This document shows, piece by piece, positions 7,179-16,237 of a DNA stretch of 64,000 bases. The notes under the pieces were generated by a model. That model was not told the DNA's origin, searched no databases, and saw only the letters and a list, made by a program, of their open reading frames with translations. The DNA comes from Alterisphingorhabdus sp038748365. Its GTDB lineage: Bacteria; Pseudomonadota; Alphaproteobacteria; Sphingomonadales; Sphingomonadaceae. The DNA is taken from the NCBI GenBank assembly GCA_038748365.1, contig JBCDIZ010000012.1:8254-72253 (forward strand). Reading direction: 5' to 3'. Both the position numbers and the translations under genes were made by a program. Numbering within the stretch: position 1 is the first letter of the stretch; every line of letters starts with the position of its first letter.

Positions 7179-9839
7179 ATGCCGATGAAACAGCTATTAC
7201 CGCTACACTACGCAGCGCCGGTGGCTCTGGCCGCTGCTTTGCTGTCTCAACAGGCAGCGGCGCAGGAAAACCAGACGCAAAGCGAAGCACAAAGCAGTGA
7301 ACCGACCACATCAGACAGTGCAGCCAATATCCCGCTCCCATTAGAGGATGACGAACCGAAGGCCGATATTGTTGTCACCGGCGCCCAATTGCGCGGCGCG
7401 GTGGTAACCGAAGTGCCGCCGATTGAGGAACTGGATGCCCAGGATATTGAAAGCTATGGTGTCGCGTCGCTGACTGAATTGCTAACGGTTATCGCACCAC
7501 AGACCAATAGCGGCCGCGGGCGTGGCTCCGGCCCTCCTTCGGTTCTGCTTAATGGCCGTCGTATCTCCGGCTTTCGCGAGCTGGCACAATTCCCGCCCGA
7601 GGCGATTAGACGCGTCCAGATATTCCCTGAGGAACTGGCATTATCCTATGGCTTCCGTCCGGATCAGCGGGTGATCAACTTTATCTTGGTCGACAACTTC
7701 TCCAGCTTCGCCATGGATGGCGAATATGGCATTGCAACGCAGGGTGGTCGAGGCGAAGGTGAGATTGGCGCGACCTATACCCATATTGACGGCGGCGATC
7801 GTATAGTACTGGATATAGAATATCAGGGTGCAACGGCGCTGCGTGAGTCCGAGAGGAATATCATTCAGCCGGGCTTTGATCCTGCGCTGACCACAGTGGA
7901 TAGCGACCCCGAGGATGCCGCAGAATTTCGCACGCTGTTACCAACCCGCCAGCGCTTTGAGAGCAGTGCGACTTTCGGCTGGGAGCTTTCACCCAGCACC
8001 AATCTGACGCTGAACGCAGTCTATGGCACCGAAGATACGGTCGGCCAGAACGGCCTTAATGCGCCCATATTTGACATCGATGCCACCAATCCTTTCAACA
8101 CCAGCGGTACCGATTTGGAGGTGCTGCGGCTGCTCAATGATCCGCGCACGCTGTTGCAGCAACAGGATATCGAGACCTTTCAGCTGTCGAGCAGCCTGAA
8201 TGGCCGCCGTCCCGGCATTTTATGGTCGCTGACCGGCGATTATGAGCGGATTGAGACTGATACGCGCATCGACCGGCTGGCCGATACGACTGGTCTGCAA
8301 ACGGCGATTGATGCAGGCACGCTCGATCCCTTCAGCCCTGTGATAGGCGCCGGCCTGTTACCGCCTGAACTCGATATCGCGCGCAGTGTCCAGCAGACGT
8401 TCACTATGAAAGGCACCGCGACCATGCGGCCGCTGACGCTGCCCACGGGCGATGTGCAGCTTACCGCCGATGGCGAGTTTACCGATCTCTCGCTTTCGGC
8501 CAGCGACCAGACAGCGCTGGGCTTTAGCAGCAGTGATCTCGGTCGCACTATCGGTGCGGCGACGTTTAATCTGGAAATCCCGCTCGCCGATCGCAACGGG
8601 GTTAACAGCGCGCTTGGGCAGCTTTCGGTTAATGGCAGTTTCGGCGTTAACGAGCTGAGCGATTTCGGCACTTTGACTCGCTTTGGTTATGGGTTGAACT
8701 GGCAATTTACCCCGGGCTGGACCTTGCAGGCTTCATTTATCCGCACAGAAAGAGCGCCGAGTGTGGCCCAGCTTGGCAATCCGCTCATCGTTACGCCGAA
8801 TGTGCCGATATTCGACTTTACCAATAACCAGACGGTTCTCGTCGACAGCACCACCGGCGGCAATCCCGATCTGCTGGCCGAAGAACAGCGCGATGTGAAG
8901 ATCGGCCTGACCTGGCGGCCGGAGAGCATTGATGGTCTTAGCGTCATCGCCGAATTTTTCCGCAACCGCAGCTTTGACACCACTGCGAACTTCCCGACGC
9001 TGACCCCCGAGGTGGAAGCCGCATTCTCCGACCGGGTGTTCCGTGATGCAGCGGGTAATTTGACAGCCGTGGACCAGCGCCCGATCAACTTTGCCCGCAC
9101 TTCCAGCGACAGCCTGCGCTATGGCATTAACTACCGCAAACGCTGGCGCAAGGCTCCCGCGGGCGGCTTTGGCGGAGGCGGTCGTGGCAGGGGAAGGCCG
9201 CAGGGCGCAGGCGGACCACCGCAACGCGGTCCCAATGCAGGCAATCCGCAAGGTGGGCCACCCAATGCTGCGGGCCAGAATGGCGGACCCCCGGCACAGG
9301 CGGGCGGGCCACCGCGCGGACGACCCGGCGGCGGACGGCGTAACTTTAGACCACGCATCGGACGCTGGAATATTTCAGTATTTCACCGCATTCGCTTCAC
9401 TGAAACCGTCTTGCCCGCCCCCGGTATTGCCGAATTTGATCTGCTCAATGGTTCCTCGATTAGCGGCGCAGGCGGCGTGCCAAGGCACAGTGTCGAGCTG
9501 GAAGGTGGCTGGTTCTTCAATGGTGTCGGTGCCCGCGCAACCGCCAATTTTGAAGGCGGCACGCAGGTTGATGGCGTCGGCGGCGGTGATGATAGTCTAG
9601 ATTTCAATCCCATCGCTACAGTCAATCTGCGCGCCTTCATCAACTTCGACAGCCGCCCCAAATGGACGAAGAATATGCCATTCCTCAAAGGCGCGAGGCT
9701 ATCACTGCGCGTCAACAACCTGTTCGACGCACAGCAAAATGTCCGCGATGCTCTCGGCAATGTGCCGCTGCGGTTCCAACCGGGTTTTGTTGACCCGCTG
9801 GGACGTTTTATCGAGATTGATATCCGCAAACGGTTCTAG
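7179..9839 (+). CDS. TonB-dependent outer membrane receptor with Gly/Pro/Arg-rich insertion
   Basis: 886 residues from ATG 7179 (second ATG at 7185); AAGAAAG lies just upstream, while the longer TTG start at 7140 has nothing. A signal peptide ends at AAAQ, then comes a TonB-box-like ADIVVTG, a plug domain (VLLNGRRISGF, RRVQIFPEELALSYGF, RVINFIL) and a beta-barrel ending in the terminal Phe of EIDIRKRF. Residues about 660-726 form a low-complexity run of GG, RGRG, GGPP and RPGGG units interrupting the barrel, unlike its surroundings. The ligand cannot be read from sequence. It ends overlapping the convergent gene by 4 bases. Confidence 0.9.
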   Translation: MPMKQLLPLHYAAPVALAAALLSQQAAAQENQTQSEAQSSEPTTSDSAANIPLPLEDDEPKADIVVTGAQLRGAVVTEVPPIEELDAQDIESYGVASLTELLTVIAPQTNSGRGRGSGPPSVLLNGRRISGFRELAQFPPEAIRRVQIFPEELALSYGFRPDQRVINFILVDNFSSFAMDGEYGIATQGGRGEGEIGATYTHIDGGDRIVLDIEYQGATALRESERNIIQPGFDPALTTVDSDPEDAAEFRTLLPTRQRFESSATFGWELSPSTNLTLNAVYGTEDTVGQNGLNAPIFDIDATNPFNTSGTDLEVLRLLNDPRTLLQQQDIETFQLSSSLNGRRPGILWSLTGDYERIETDTRIDRLADTTGLQTAIDAGTLDPFSPVIGAGLLPPELDIARSVQQTFTMKGTATMRPLTLPTGDVQLTADGEFTDLSLSASDQTALGFSSSDLGRTIGAATFNLEIPLADRNGVNSALGQLSVNGSFGVNELSDFGTLTRFGYGLNWQFTPGWTLQASFIRTERAPSVAQLGNPLIVTPNVPIFDFTNNQTVLVDSTTGGNPDLLAEEQRDVKIGLTWRPESIDGLSVIAEFFRNRSFDTTANFPTLTPEVEAAFSDRVFRDAAGNLTAVDQRPINFARTSSDSLRYGINYRKRWRKAPAGGFGGGGRGRGRPQGAGGPPQRGPNAGNPQGGPPNAAGQNGGPPAQAGGPPRGRPGGGRRNFRPRIGRWNISVFHRIRFTETVLPAPGIAEFDLLNGSSISGAGGVPRHSVELEGGWFFNGVGARATANFEGGTQVDGVGGGDDSLDFNPIATVNLRAFINFDSRPKWTKNMPFLKGARLSLRVNNLFDAQQNVRDALGNVPLRFQPGFVDPLGRFIEIDIRKRF

Positions 9840-10414
9840 CGTGGCGTAACCTTCATTTTATAGACCGTTGTCCATGTCTGTTTATTGTCTGATGAAATCG
9901 ATAATTCCCAGTCAAAACCTTCCTCATCAGGGGTAGAAAAGGTGATCCTTCTGGCTGGTGAGAATTCAGGCGTCACATAATGCATTTCCACACTGCCATC
10001 AGCATTTTGTGTTGCGGTTAACCGGCTCATCGCCTGTGACCCTTCACCGGTGAATACCACGTCCCAACTATCGCTTTTAGGATTGTACATTCTCAGCGTA
10101 GTGCCAAACCCGCCTGCTTTGGGCTGCCAGAAATCCTGAATCGCGATGCCTTCACCCAGACAGTAAAAATCCCACTGGCCGCCTGCGCCCTCTGTCCAGC
10201 TTTGTCCATCAGCAGAAATCTGGGAATCCTGAAAATTCCATTCGCCGATATAGCGGCCAAATGCCGAAACCGGTCCTTCGGAACATGCAGCACTTTGCCC
10301 GCTGCTCTTTAATGGGTTGGCGAAAGGATTGTCGATTTGCTCTCGGCTCTCCTGCGCAAAGGCGGTGCCTGTGGTAACAGTAAGACCGAGAATTAAAGCT
10401 GAAACTACCCGCAT
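9836..10414 (-). CDS. Exported DUF1579-like / lipocalin-like protein
   Basis: 192 residues with a clear signal peptide (MRVVSALILGLTVTTGTAFA). The mature part has SAFGRYIGEWNFQDSQIS, IAIQDFWQP, FGTTLRMYNPKSDSWDVVF and a run of amphipathic strands, the pattern of DUF1579/nitrobindin-type small beta-barrels that measure out as sensor or lipid-binding folds. GGGGAGAG lies upstream of the ATG. It overlaps the TonB receptor stop convergently. A periplasmic or secreted role is likely; ligand and function are unknown. Confidence 0.7.
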   Translation of the reverse strand: MRVVSALILGLTVTTGTAFAQESREQIDNPFANPLKSSGQSAACSEGPVSAFGRYIGEWNFQDSQISADGQSWTEGAGGQWDFYCLGEGIAIQDFWQPKAGGFGTTLRMYNPKSDSWDVVFTGEGSQAMSRLTATQNADGSVEMHYVTPEFSPARRITFSTPDEEGFDWELSISSDNKQTWTTVYKMKVTPR

Positions 10415-10544
10415 GACTGCTCTCCCCTTTTTTGGAAAATGCAGCTTTGTAAAAGGGCGCTAATCAAGCCATGTGATTTCGAGCAACCGCTGCAACGCTT
10501 CTGCCGACTGTCATATCTCTATCTCTCAGAGCCAATACAACGGC

Positions 10545-10580
10545 AAAAACCCGGACTAGCAAAAGCCAATCCGGGTTTTT
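10545..10580 (-). terminator. Rho-independent terminator after hppA
   Basis: Perfect 11-base arms (AAAAACCCGGA / TCCGGGTTTTT) around a 14-base loop, 40 bases beyond the hppA stop. The run of T at the end of the leftward transcript is present; the mirror T-run means it could also stop rightward transcripts. Confidence 0.9.
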
Positions 10581-10620
10581 GAATATTGCACCTTAGCGCA
10601 ATAGGCTTGGGATCAAATGA

Positions 10621-12729
10621 TCACCCAGCCGCCAATGCCGCCAGCATTAGCAGCGCGACGATATTGGTAATCTTGATCATCGGGTTCACCGCCGGACCGG
10701 CGGTATCCTTATAGGGATCGCCAACAGTGTCGCCGGTAACAGCCGCTTTATGAGCTTCGGAGCCCTTGCCGCCATGATTGCCGTCCTCAATATATTTCTT
10801 GGCATTATCCCATGCGCCACCACCTGCAGTCATCGACAGCGCAACGAACAGGCCGCCGACAATCACGCCGAGCAGCAATGCGCCGAGCGCAGCAAAGCCA
10901 TTGGCTTGTCCGGCAACCAAAGTGATCAGGAAATAGACCACAATCGGCGCCAGCACCGGCAGCAAGGACGGCACGATCATTTCCTTGATCGCCGCCTTGG
11001 TCACCAGATCGACAGTGCGGGCATAGTCAGGGCGGCTGGTGCCGTCCATAATGCCCTTGTCCGCTGCAAATTGCGCACGGACATCCTTAACCACGTCACC
11101 GGCAGCACGACCAACAGCGGTCATGCCCATGGCGCCGAAAAGATAGGGCAGCAATGCGCCGAGCAACAGGCCGACAATCACATAGGGATTTTCCAGACTG
11201 AAGCTGACATCAAGGTTCGGGAAGAACTCGCCAAGGTCAGCGGTATAGGCCGAGAACAGCACCAGTGCCGCAAGACCAGCAGAGCCAATGGCATAGCCCT
11301 TGGTCACCGCCTTGGTGGTGTTGCCCACCGCATCAAGCGCATCGGTCTTGTCGCGCACGCTCTCGTCGAGCTCCGACATTTCGGCGATACCACCGGCATT
11401 GTCGGTCACCGGGCCATAGGCATCGAGCGCAACCACCATACCGGCGAGCGCCAGCATTGAAGTCGCAGCAAAGGCCAGACCGATCAGACCGGCCAGCTGA
11501 TAGGCGATGATAATACCGATCACGATCACCACGGTCGGCAGGGCAGTCGCCTCAAGCGAAATCGCCAGACCCTGAATGACATTGGTACCATGACCGGTCT
11601 CAGACGATTTGGCGATGGAACGGACCGGACGATAATTGGTGCCGGTATAATATTCTGTGATCCAGATGATCAGACCGGTCACCGCCAGACCGACAATCAT
11701 CGACCAGAACAGGTCCATGCCGGTAAATCCACCCTCGCCGGTGATGCCGCCACCAATGGTGGTATTCATATCACCGAGCGAATATTGGGTGACGAAATAG
11801 ATCGCCGGAATGGACAGCACCGCGGTGGTAATAAAGCCCTTATACAGCGCGCCCATGATGTTTTCCGAACTGCCAAGGCGGACCATATAGGTGCCGATGA
11901 TAGAGGTGATGATGCACACACCGCCGACAATCAGTGGCAGCGCCATCAGGTTGAGCAACAGCTCATCACCGATACCCGACACCAGCAGCGCGATCAGCAC
12001 CATGGTAGCACCAACGGTCACGACATAGGTCTCGAAAAGGTCAGCGGCCATGCCGGCACAGTCGCCGACATTGTCACCGACATTATCCGCAATGGTTGCC
12101 GGGTTACGCGGATCATCCTCGGGGATACCGGCTTCAACCTTGCCAACAAGGTCGGCGCCAACATCAGCGGCTTTGGTAAAAATACCGCCGCCGAGACGCG
12201 CAAAGATGGAGATCAGCGAAGCCCCGAAAGCAAGCGCTACAAGTGCGTCGATCACTTCGCGGCTATTGGGCGCATCGCCCATGACTTCGACCAGCACATA
12301 GAAGAAAACCGCAATCGCCAGCAGCGCCAGACCTGCAACCAGCATACCAGTCACGGCACCAGCGCGAAACGCCACAGTCAGGCCCGATTGCAGGCTTTCG
12401 CTTGCGGCCTGCGCCGTGCGGACATTGGCGCGCACCGAGATATTCATGCCGATATAGCCAGCAACGCCGGACAACACCGCGCCGATCAAAAAGCCGACGG
12501 CCGATATTGGCCCCAGCGTCACACCGACAATGATAGCAACCACCACACCAACAATGGCGATGGTGCGATATTGGCGACCGAGATAGGCTTGCGCGCCTTC
12601 CTGTACTGCGCCTGCAATTTCCTGCATCCGCTCATTACCGGCTGATGCGGCCAGCACCTGTCGGCTGGTGATGATGCCATAGACAACGGCGAGTACACCG
12701 CAGATAATGGCCGTCAAGACAATGGTCAT
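10621..12729 (-). CDS. hppA: K+-insensitive pyrophosphate-energised proton pump
   Basis: 702 residues from ATG 12729 (AGGA upstream); the longer frame to 12771 runs through a terminator-like hairpin and is rejected. Around 15 membrane helices. The substrate site shows FTKAADVGADLVGKVEAGI, DDPRNPATIADNVGDNVGD and the late GDTVGDPYKDTAGPAVNP. The GNTTKAVTKGYAIGSA segment carries Lys at the position that distinguishes K+-independent from K+-dependent enzymes, so it should be a potassium-insensitive H+ pump. It couples hydrolysis of diphosphate to proton export across the inner membrane. Flanked by terminators on both sides, it appears to be its own transcription unit. Confidence 0.97.
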   Translation of the reverse strand: MTIVLTAIICGVLAVVYGIITSRQVLAASAGNERMQEIAGAVQEGAQAYLGRQYRTIAIVGVVVAIIVGVTLGPISAVGFLIGAVLSGVAGYIGMNISVRANVRTAQAASESLQSGLTVAFRAGAVTGMLVAGLALLAIAVFFYVLVEVMGDAPNSREVIDALVALAFGASLISIFARLGGGIFTKAADVGADLVGKVEAGIPEDDPRNPATIADNVGDNVGDCAGMAADLFETYVVTVGATMVLIALLVSGIGDELLLNLMALPLIVGGVCIITSIIGTYMVRLGSSENIMGALYKGFITTAVLSIPAIYFVTQYSLGDMNTTIGGGITGEGGFTGMDLFWSMIVGLAVTGLIIWITEYYTGTNYRPVRSIAKSSETGHGTNVIQGLAISLEATALPTVVIVIGIIIAYQLAGLIGLAFAATSMLALAGMVVALDAYGPVTDNAGGIAEMSELDESVRDKTDALDAVGNTTKAVTKGYAIGSAGLAALVLFSAYTADLGEFFPNLDVSFSLENPYVIVGLLLGALLPYLFGAMGMTAVGRAAGDVVKDVRAQFAADKGIMDGTSRPDYARTVDLVTKAAIKEMIVPSLLPVLAPIVVYFLITLVAGQANGFAALGALLLGVIVGGLFVALSMTAGGGAWDNAKKYIEDGNHGGKGSEAHKAAVTGDTVGDPYKDTAGPAVNPMIKITNIVALLMLAALAAG

Positions 12730-12754
12730 GTCCTGCTTTCCCCTTACACGTGGA

Positions 12755-12784
12755 TAAAAAACGCCCCGCACTGAGTGGCGGGGT
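12755..12784 (-). terminator. Rho-independent terminator between thiL and hppA
   Basis: On the minus strand a GC stem (CCCCGC / GCGGGG with an 8-base loop) is followed by a run of T, about 80 bases after the thiL stop. Its T-run ends only 26 bases before the hppA start codon, so the hairpin may lie inside the hppA leader. Confidence 0.8.
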
Positions 12785-12864
12785 GGAGCACCGTATAAGG
12801 CGGCTTTGCGCGATTAGGCAAGCCTTATAAGAGCGCTCTGCACAAAGCATGGCTATCATGCTGC
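12785..12864 (-). promoter_or_regulatory. Putative hppA promoter region with inverted repeat
   Basis: Between thiL and the terminator hairpin. Reading leftward, TTGCCT and TATACG are separated by 18 bases and would place a start just before the hairpin. The same patch holds an inverted repeat (TATAAGGC / GCCTTATA, 12794-12830). Promoter call is by eye only. Confidence 0.35.
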
Positions 12865-13794
12865 TTATCGGTGAAGATAGCCCAGTCGTTCCGGCAGCGG
12901 GTAAGGTGCGTCGCGGTAACGCAAATCCAGCCCATTACCGGCCAGGAAATGGCCGACACAATGCGCTGGAACGGCCGGGGTTGCATTTTTGGCCAGTGCA
13001 AACAGGAGTTGATAATCATCGCCCCAGCTCGCGGCAGCGCACAAAGCCTCAGCATCATCACCATGGTTTGCCCGGTATTCCATCGATAATGGCAGCGTTT
13101 CCAGATCAATCGTGACGCGCAAGCCGCTGGCCTGGGCCATGCGCGACGCGTCGAGCAACAGGCCATCGGACACATCCATCATTGCCTGCACCTGCCCAGC
13201 TAGCGCCTGGCCTTCAGCCAGCAAAGGCACAGGGCGGTTAAAAGCATTGACCAGCCTTGCCGCACCTTGATCGCCTTTTTGGGCCAGCAAATAACCTGCA
13301 TAAGCATCGCCCACTGTGCCGGTGACATACAACCGATCGCCCGCCTTCGCTTCAGCGCGGGATGGCACAATATCGCTGGTTGCGCGGCCAAAAGCAGTCA
13401 GACCCAATGCCCGCATAGTTTTATCAGCAGGCGCAGAAACCGTATCGCCGCCGAGCAGTGGCACAGCATATTGCGCCAGCGCCTTTTCCAGCCCCTTGGC
13501 AAACCGCATATCCCAATCACTATCCCCAGCCAGCGTAAAGCCCAGCACTGCCCCCAGCGGAGCGACGCCCTTGGCGGCCAGATCGGAAAGGTTCACCGCC
13601 ACCAGCTTCCACGCGACATCCGCTGGATCGGCATCAGGCAGCCAGTGGACACCCTCAACCATCATATCATGGGTGATAATCAGCGTGTCATCACCAAGTG
13701 GAAGAACAGCAGTGTCATCATCTAATCCGCGCGCCGCAGGGTGCGTGGCAATGCGGCGCAGATGGTCGATAAATTCGGTCTCGCCCTTATCCAC
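12865..13794 (-). CDS. thiL: Thiamine-monophosphate kinase
   Basis: 309 residues from a GTG at 13794 which overlaps the nusB stop (GTGGATAA); this start gives the family N-terminus DKGETEFIDHLRRIA, whereas the longer frame is read through nusB. Motifs: LDDDTAVLPLGDDTLIITHDM, VNLSDLAAKGVAPLG and GGDTVSAP, the ATP and Mg2+ binding acidic clusters of ThiL, and MMDVSDGLLLDASRMAQASG. It phosphorylates thiamine phosphate to thiamine diphosphate in the cytosol, the last step of the route whose pyrimidine branch is begun by thiC at 56.7 kb. Coupled to nusB, as in many proteobacteria. Confidence 0.94.
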   Translation of the reverse strand: MDKGETEFIDHLRRIATHPAARGLDDDTAVLPLGDDTLIITHDMMVEGVHWLPDADPADVAWKLVAVNLSDLAAKGVAPLGAVLGFTLAGDSDWDMRFAKGLEKALAQYAVPLLGGDTVSAPADKTMRALGLTAFGRATSDIVPSRAEAKAGDRLYVTGTVGDAYAGYLLAQKGDQGAARLVNAFNRPVPLLAEGQALAGQVQAMMDVSDGLLLDASRMAQASGLRVTIDLETLPLSMEYRANHGDDAEALCAAASWGDDYQLLFALAKNATPAVPAHCVGHFLAGNGLDLRYRDAPYPLPERLGYLHR

Positions 13795-14239
13795 GCTTGG
13801 CCTTGGCAACCGAATCAAGCAGGCCATTGACGAATTTCGCCTCGCGGGCATCGAAAAAGGCATGGGCGACATCAAGATATTCGTTGATCACCGTTGCGGT
13901 TGGGATATCCGGCATAGCGATCAGCTCAAATGTCCCGGCGCGCAAGATTTGCAGCATGGTCTTGTCGAGCCGCTCCGGGTTCCAGCCATCGGCGAGCCGC
14001 TCGAGGATCAGATCATCAATCTCGTCGATTTTTTCCTCTACGCCCAGCAGCAGATCATCAAAAAATGATCGCTCGGCATCGGCATATTGCGCATCCTCAA
14101 TCTCCGCGCCCAGACGATGGTCGTGAAACTCTTTCAGCAAGCGTGGCAGTGGCGTCATTTCCATCTGCCGCTGATACAGCGCTTGCACTGCGGCAAGCCG
14201 TGCCGCTGAGCGGGATTGTGAGCGCGGGGCGGTAGTCAT
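13787..14239 (-). CDS. nusB: Transcription antitermination factor NusB
   Basis: 150 residues, all-helical, starting MTTAPRSQSRSAARLAAVQALYQ, the NusB N-terminal helix, and including DLLLGVEEKIDEIDDLI and PTATVINEYLDVAHAFF, with the C-terminal KFVNGLLDSVAK motif. NusB with NusE binds boxA RNA and supports rRNA antitermination. It starts in a 4-base ATGA overlap with hisD and ends in an overlap with thiL, so the three are translated as one unit. Confidence 0.96.
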   Translation of the reverse strand: MTTAPRSQSRSAARLAAVQALYQRQMEMTPLPRLLKEFHDHRLGAEIEDAQYADAERSFFDDLLLGVEEKIDEIDDLILERLADGWNPERLDKTMLQILRAGTFELIAMPDIPTATVINEYLDVAHAFFDAREAKFVNGLLDSVAKAKRG

Positions 14240-15528
14240 TGGCCGATCCTTCTCTCAACACTGGCGGCGTGGGCGGGCAGTCCCTCGGCATGCGCCAAGG
14301 CGGCCGTTGCTGGTCCAAGTGTGCCAAGACTGGTTTCATCCAGCGCGATAAAGCTGGTACGCTTCATAAAGTCGAGCACCGATAGCCCAGAGGAAAACCG
14401 GGCGCGGCGTCCTGTCGGCAATACGTGATTGGGGCCCGCAACATAATCACCAATCGCCTCAGGCGTATGGCGGCCGAGAAACACCGATCCGGCATGTCGC
14501 ACCTGAGCAAATAGCGGGTCAGGATCGGCAACCGCCAGTTCCAGATGCTCCGCCGCCAGCCGATTGACCAGCGGCATCGCCTCATCAAGCGTTGCAACGG
14601 TAATAATTGCGCCATTGCTGTCCCAGCTTTGACGCGCCACTTTGCCGGTACTCAGTCCTTCAATCTGCACCTGAATACAGTCATCGACATGATCGGCGAA
14701 ACAGCCATCATCGGTAAACAATATCGACTGGCTGGTCGGGTCATGCTCGGCTTGGCTCAGCAGGTCAGCCGCGATCCAGTTGGGGTCATTCTCGCCATCG
14801 GCAACCACTACGATTTCCGAAGGACCGGCGACCATATCAATGCCGACCACGCCATAAAGCTGGCGCTTGGCTTCGGCGACCCAGGCATTGCCGGGGCCGG
14901 TAATCACATCAACCGGCGCTATTTTATCCGTGCCATAGGCCAAAGCGGCGATCGCCTGCGCCCCACCGATGCGCCAGACCTCATCCACACCAGCAAGATG
15001 CGCCGCGGCCAGCACCAGCGGATTGATCTCGCTTTTGGGTGTCGGCGTGACCACCACCAGCCGTTCGACCCCTGCGACTTTGGCAGGAATGGCGTTCATC
15101 AGCAGCGACGACGGATAAGCGGCGCGACCGCCGGGGACATAGAGTCCGGCGGCATCCACCGCGCTCCAGCGCGCGCCAAGACGGACACCTTCGTCATCGG
15201 TATAATCGCGATTTTCCGGCAATTGCGCCTCATGATAGGAACGGATGCGCTCTGCAGCCAGTTCCAGTGCCTCGCGCAGTTCTGCATCCAGCTCGTCAAA
15301 CGCAGCCTGCATATCCGCCGCCTCGATCTGCCAGCCCTTGCTGCTCAGGCTGTGGTCATCAAAGCGCGTGGTATATTCTTCCAGCGCCGCATCGCCCCGC
15401 GCGCGCACTGCCTCGATAATCGCGCTGACATCGCGCTGCACATCGGCATCACTATCACGCCGGGCATTGACCAGCCGATCAAATTGCGCCGCGAAATCCG
15501 GATCGCTGCTGTTCAGCCGCAAGCTCAT
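14236..15528 (-). CDS. hisD: Histidinol dehydrogenase
   Basis: 430 residues, normal length. The catalytic and metal-binding regions are present: YVPGGRAAYPSSLLMNAIPA, GGAQAIAALAYGT, DLLSQAEHDPTSQSILF (zinc Gln/His) and HTPEAIGDYVAGPNHVLPT (zinc Asp and catalytic His). It oxidises histidinol to histidine in two NAD+ steps in the cytosol. Overlaps hisG upstream and nusB downstream by ATGA junctions. Pairing hisG-hisD away from the main his cluster is common in alphaproteobacteria. Confidence 0.97.
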   Translation of the reverse strand: MSLRLNSSDPDFAAQFDRLVNARRDSDADVQRDVSAIIEAVRARGDAALEEYTTRFDDHSLSSKGWQIEAADMQAAFDELDAELREALELAAERIRSYHEAQLPENRDYTDDEGVRLGARWSAVDAAGLYVPGGRAAYPSSLLMNAIPAKVAGVERLVVVTPTPKSEINPLVLAAAHLAGVDEVWRIGGAQAIAALAYGTDKIAPVDVITGPGNAWVAEAKRQLYGVVGIDMVAGPSEIVVVADGENDPNWIAADLLSQAEHDPTSQSILFTDDGCFADHVDDCIQVQIEGLSTGKVARQSWDSNGAIITVATLDEAMPLVNRLAAEHLELAVADPDPLFAQVRHAGSVFLGRHTPEAIGDYVAGPNHVLPTGRRARFSSGLSVLDFMKRTSFIALDETSLGTLGPATAALAHAEGLPAHAASVERRIGQ

Positions 15529-16193
15529 GCCGCTACCTTCCCGGCTTCGGCGAGATCACGGAAACGCTCAATCAACGGCGCAAGCGCACCATGGCGCGTT
15601 TTTAAAGCCGTGCGATTGACGATCAGCCGCGCCGATACCGGCATAATCTCGGCGGTTTCTTCCAGACCATTTTGCTTCAGGGTGCGGCCCGATTCCACCA
15701 GATCGACAATATGATGCGCCAGCCCTAGCGACGGCGCCAATTCCATCGCGCCATTCAATTTGACACACTCGGCCTGAACACCGAGCGAAGCAAAATAGCG
15801 CCGCGTGAGATTGGGATATTTGGTCGCCACCCGCACATGGCTCATATGGCTAAGCGTATCGGCCTCGGCACGCTCCTTCGGCTCGGCCACCGACAGGCGG
15901 CAATGACCGAAATTCAGGTCCACCGGCGCATAGAGATCGGCATAGTCAAATTCATCGATCACATCGGAACCAACAATGCCGATATGTGCCGCGCCATGGG
16001 CCACGAATGTCGCGACATCAAAGGCGCGCACCCGGATCAGGTCCATATCGTTACGATTGGAGCCAAAGCGCAGCGAGCGATCCGCCTTATCAAAGAAATT
16101 TGCCGCCGGCTCGATCCCGACTTCACGCAGCAGCGGCAGCGCATCATCAAGAATGCGGCCTTTGGGGATGGCAAAGATAAGCGGCTGTGTCAT
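15525..16193 (-). CDS. hisG: ATP phosphoribosyltransferase, short form
   Basis: 222 residues from ATG 16193, giving the family start MTQPLIFAIPKGRILDDALP; the frame extends further but only through divergent upstream sequence. It contains HIGIVGSDVIDEF, and the SGRTLKQNGLEE phosphoribosyl-binding stretch. The C-terminal regulatory ACT-like domain of the long form is absent, so it belongs to the HisGS class, which needs the HisZ partner for activity and feedback control. No hisZ lies in this window. First step of histidine synthesis, condensing ATP and PRPP. Confidence 0.95.
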   Translation of the reverse strand: MTQPLIFAIPKGRILDDALPLLREVGIEPAANFFDKADRSLRFGSNRNDMDLIRVRAFDVATFVAHGAAHIGIVGSDVIDEFDYADLYAPVDLNFGHCRLSVAEPKERAEADTLSHMSHVRVATKYPNLTRRYFASLGVQAECVKLNGAMELAPSLGLAHHIVDLVESGRTLKQNGLEETAEIMPVSARLIVNRTALKTRHGALAPLIERFRDLAEAGKVAA

Positions 16194-16237
16194 AGAAGCG
16201 GCCATGTAAGCGTTGCATGAAGAAAGGGCAATAACAC

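Noticed and set aside
11590..12645. 350-codon open frame on the plus strand
   Set aside because: Fully antisense to hppA; its residues are rich in His, Arg and Gln, as expected from the complement of a membrane protein gene.
14545..15714. 389-codon open frame on the plus strand
   Set aside because: Antisense to hisD and hisG, no ribosome site and no domain.
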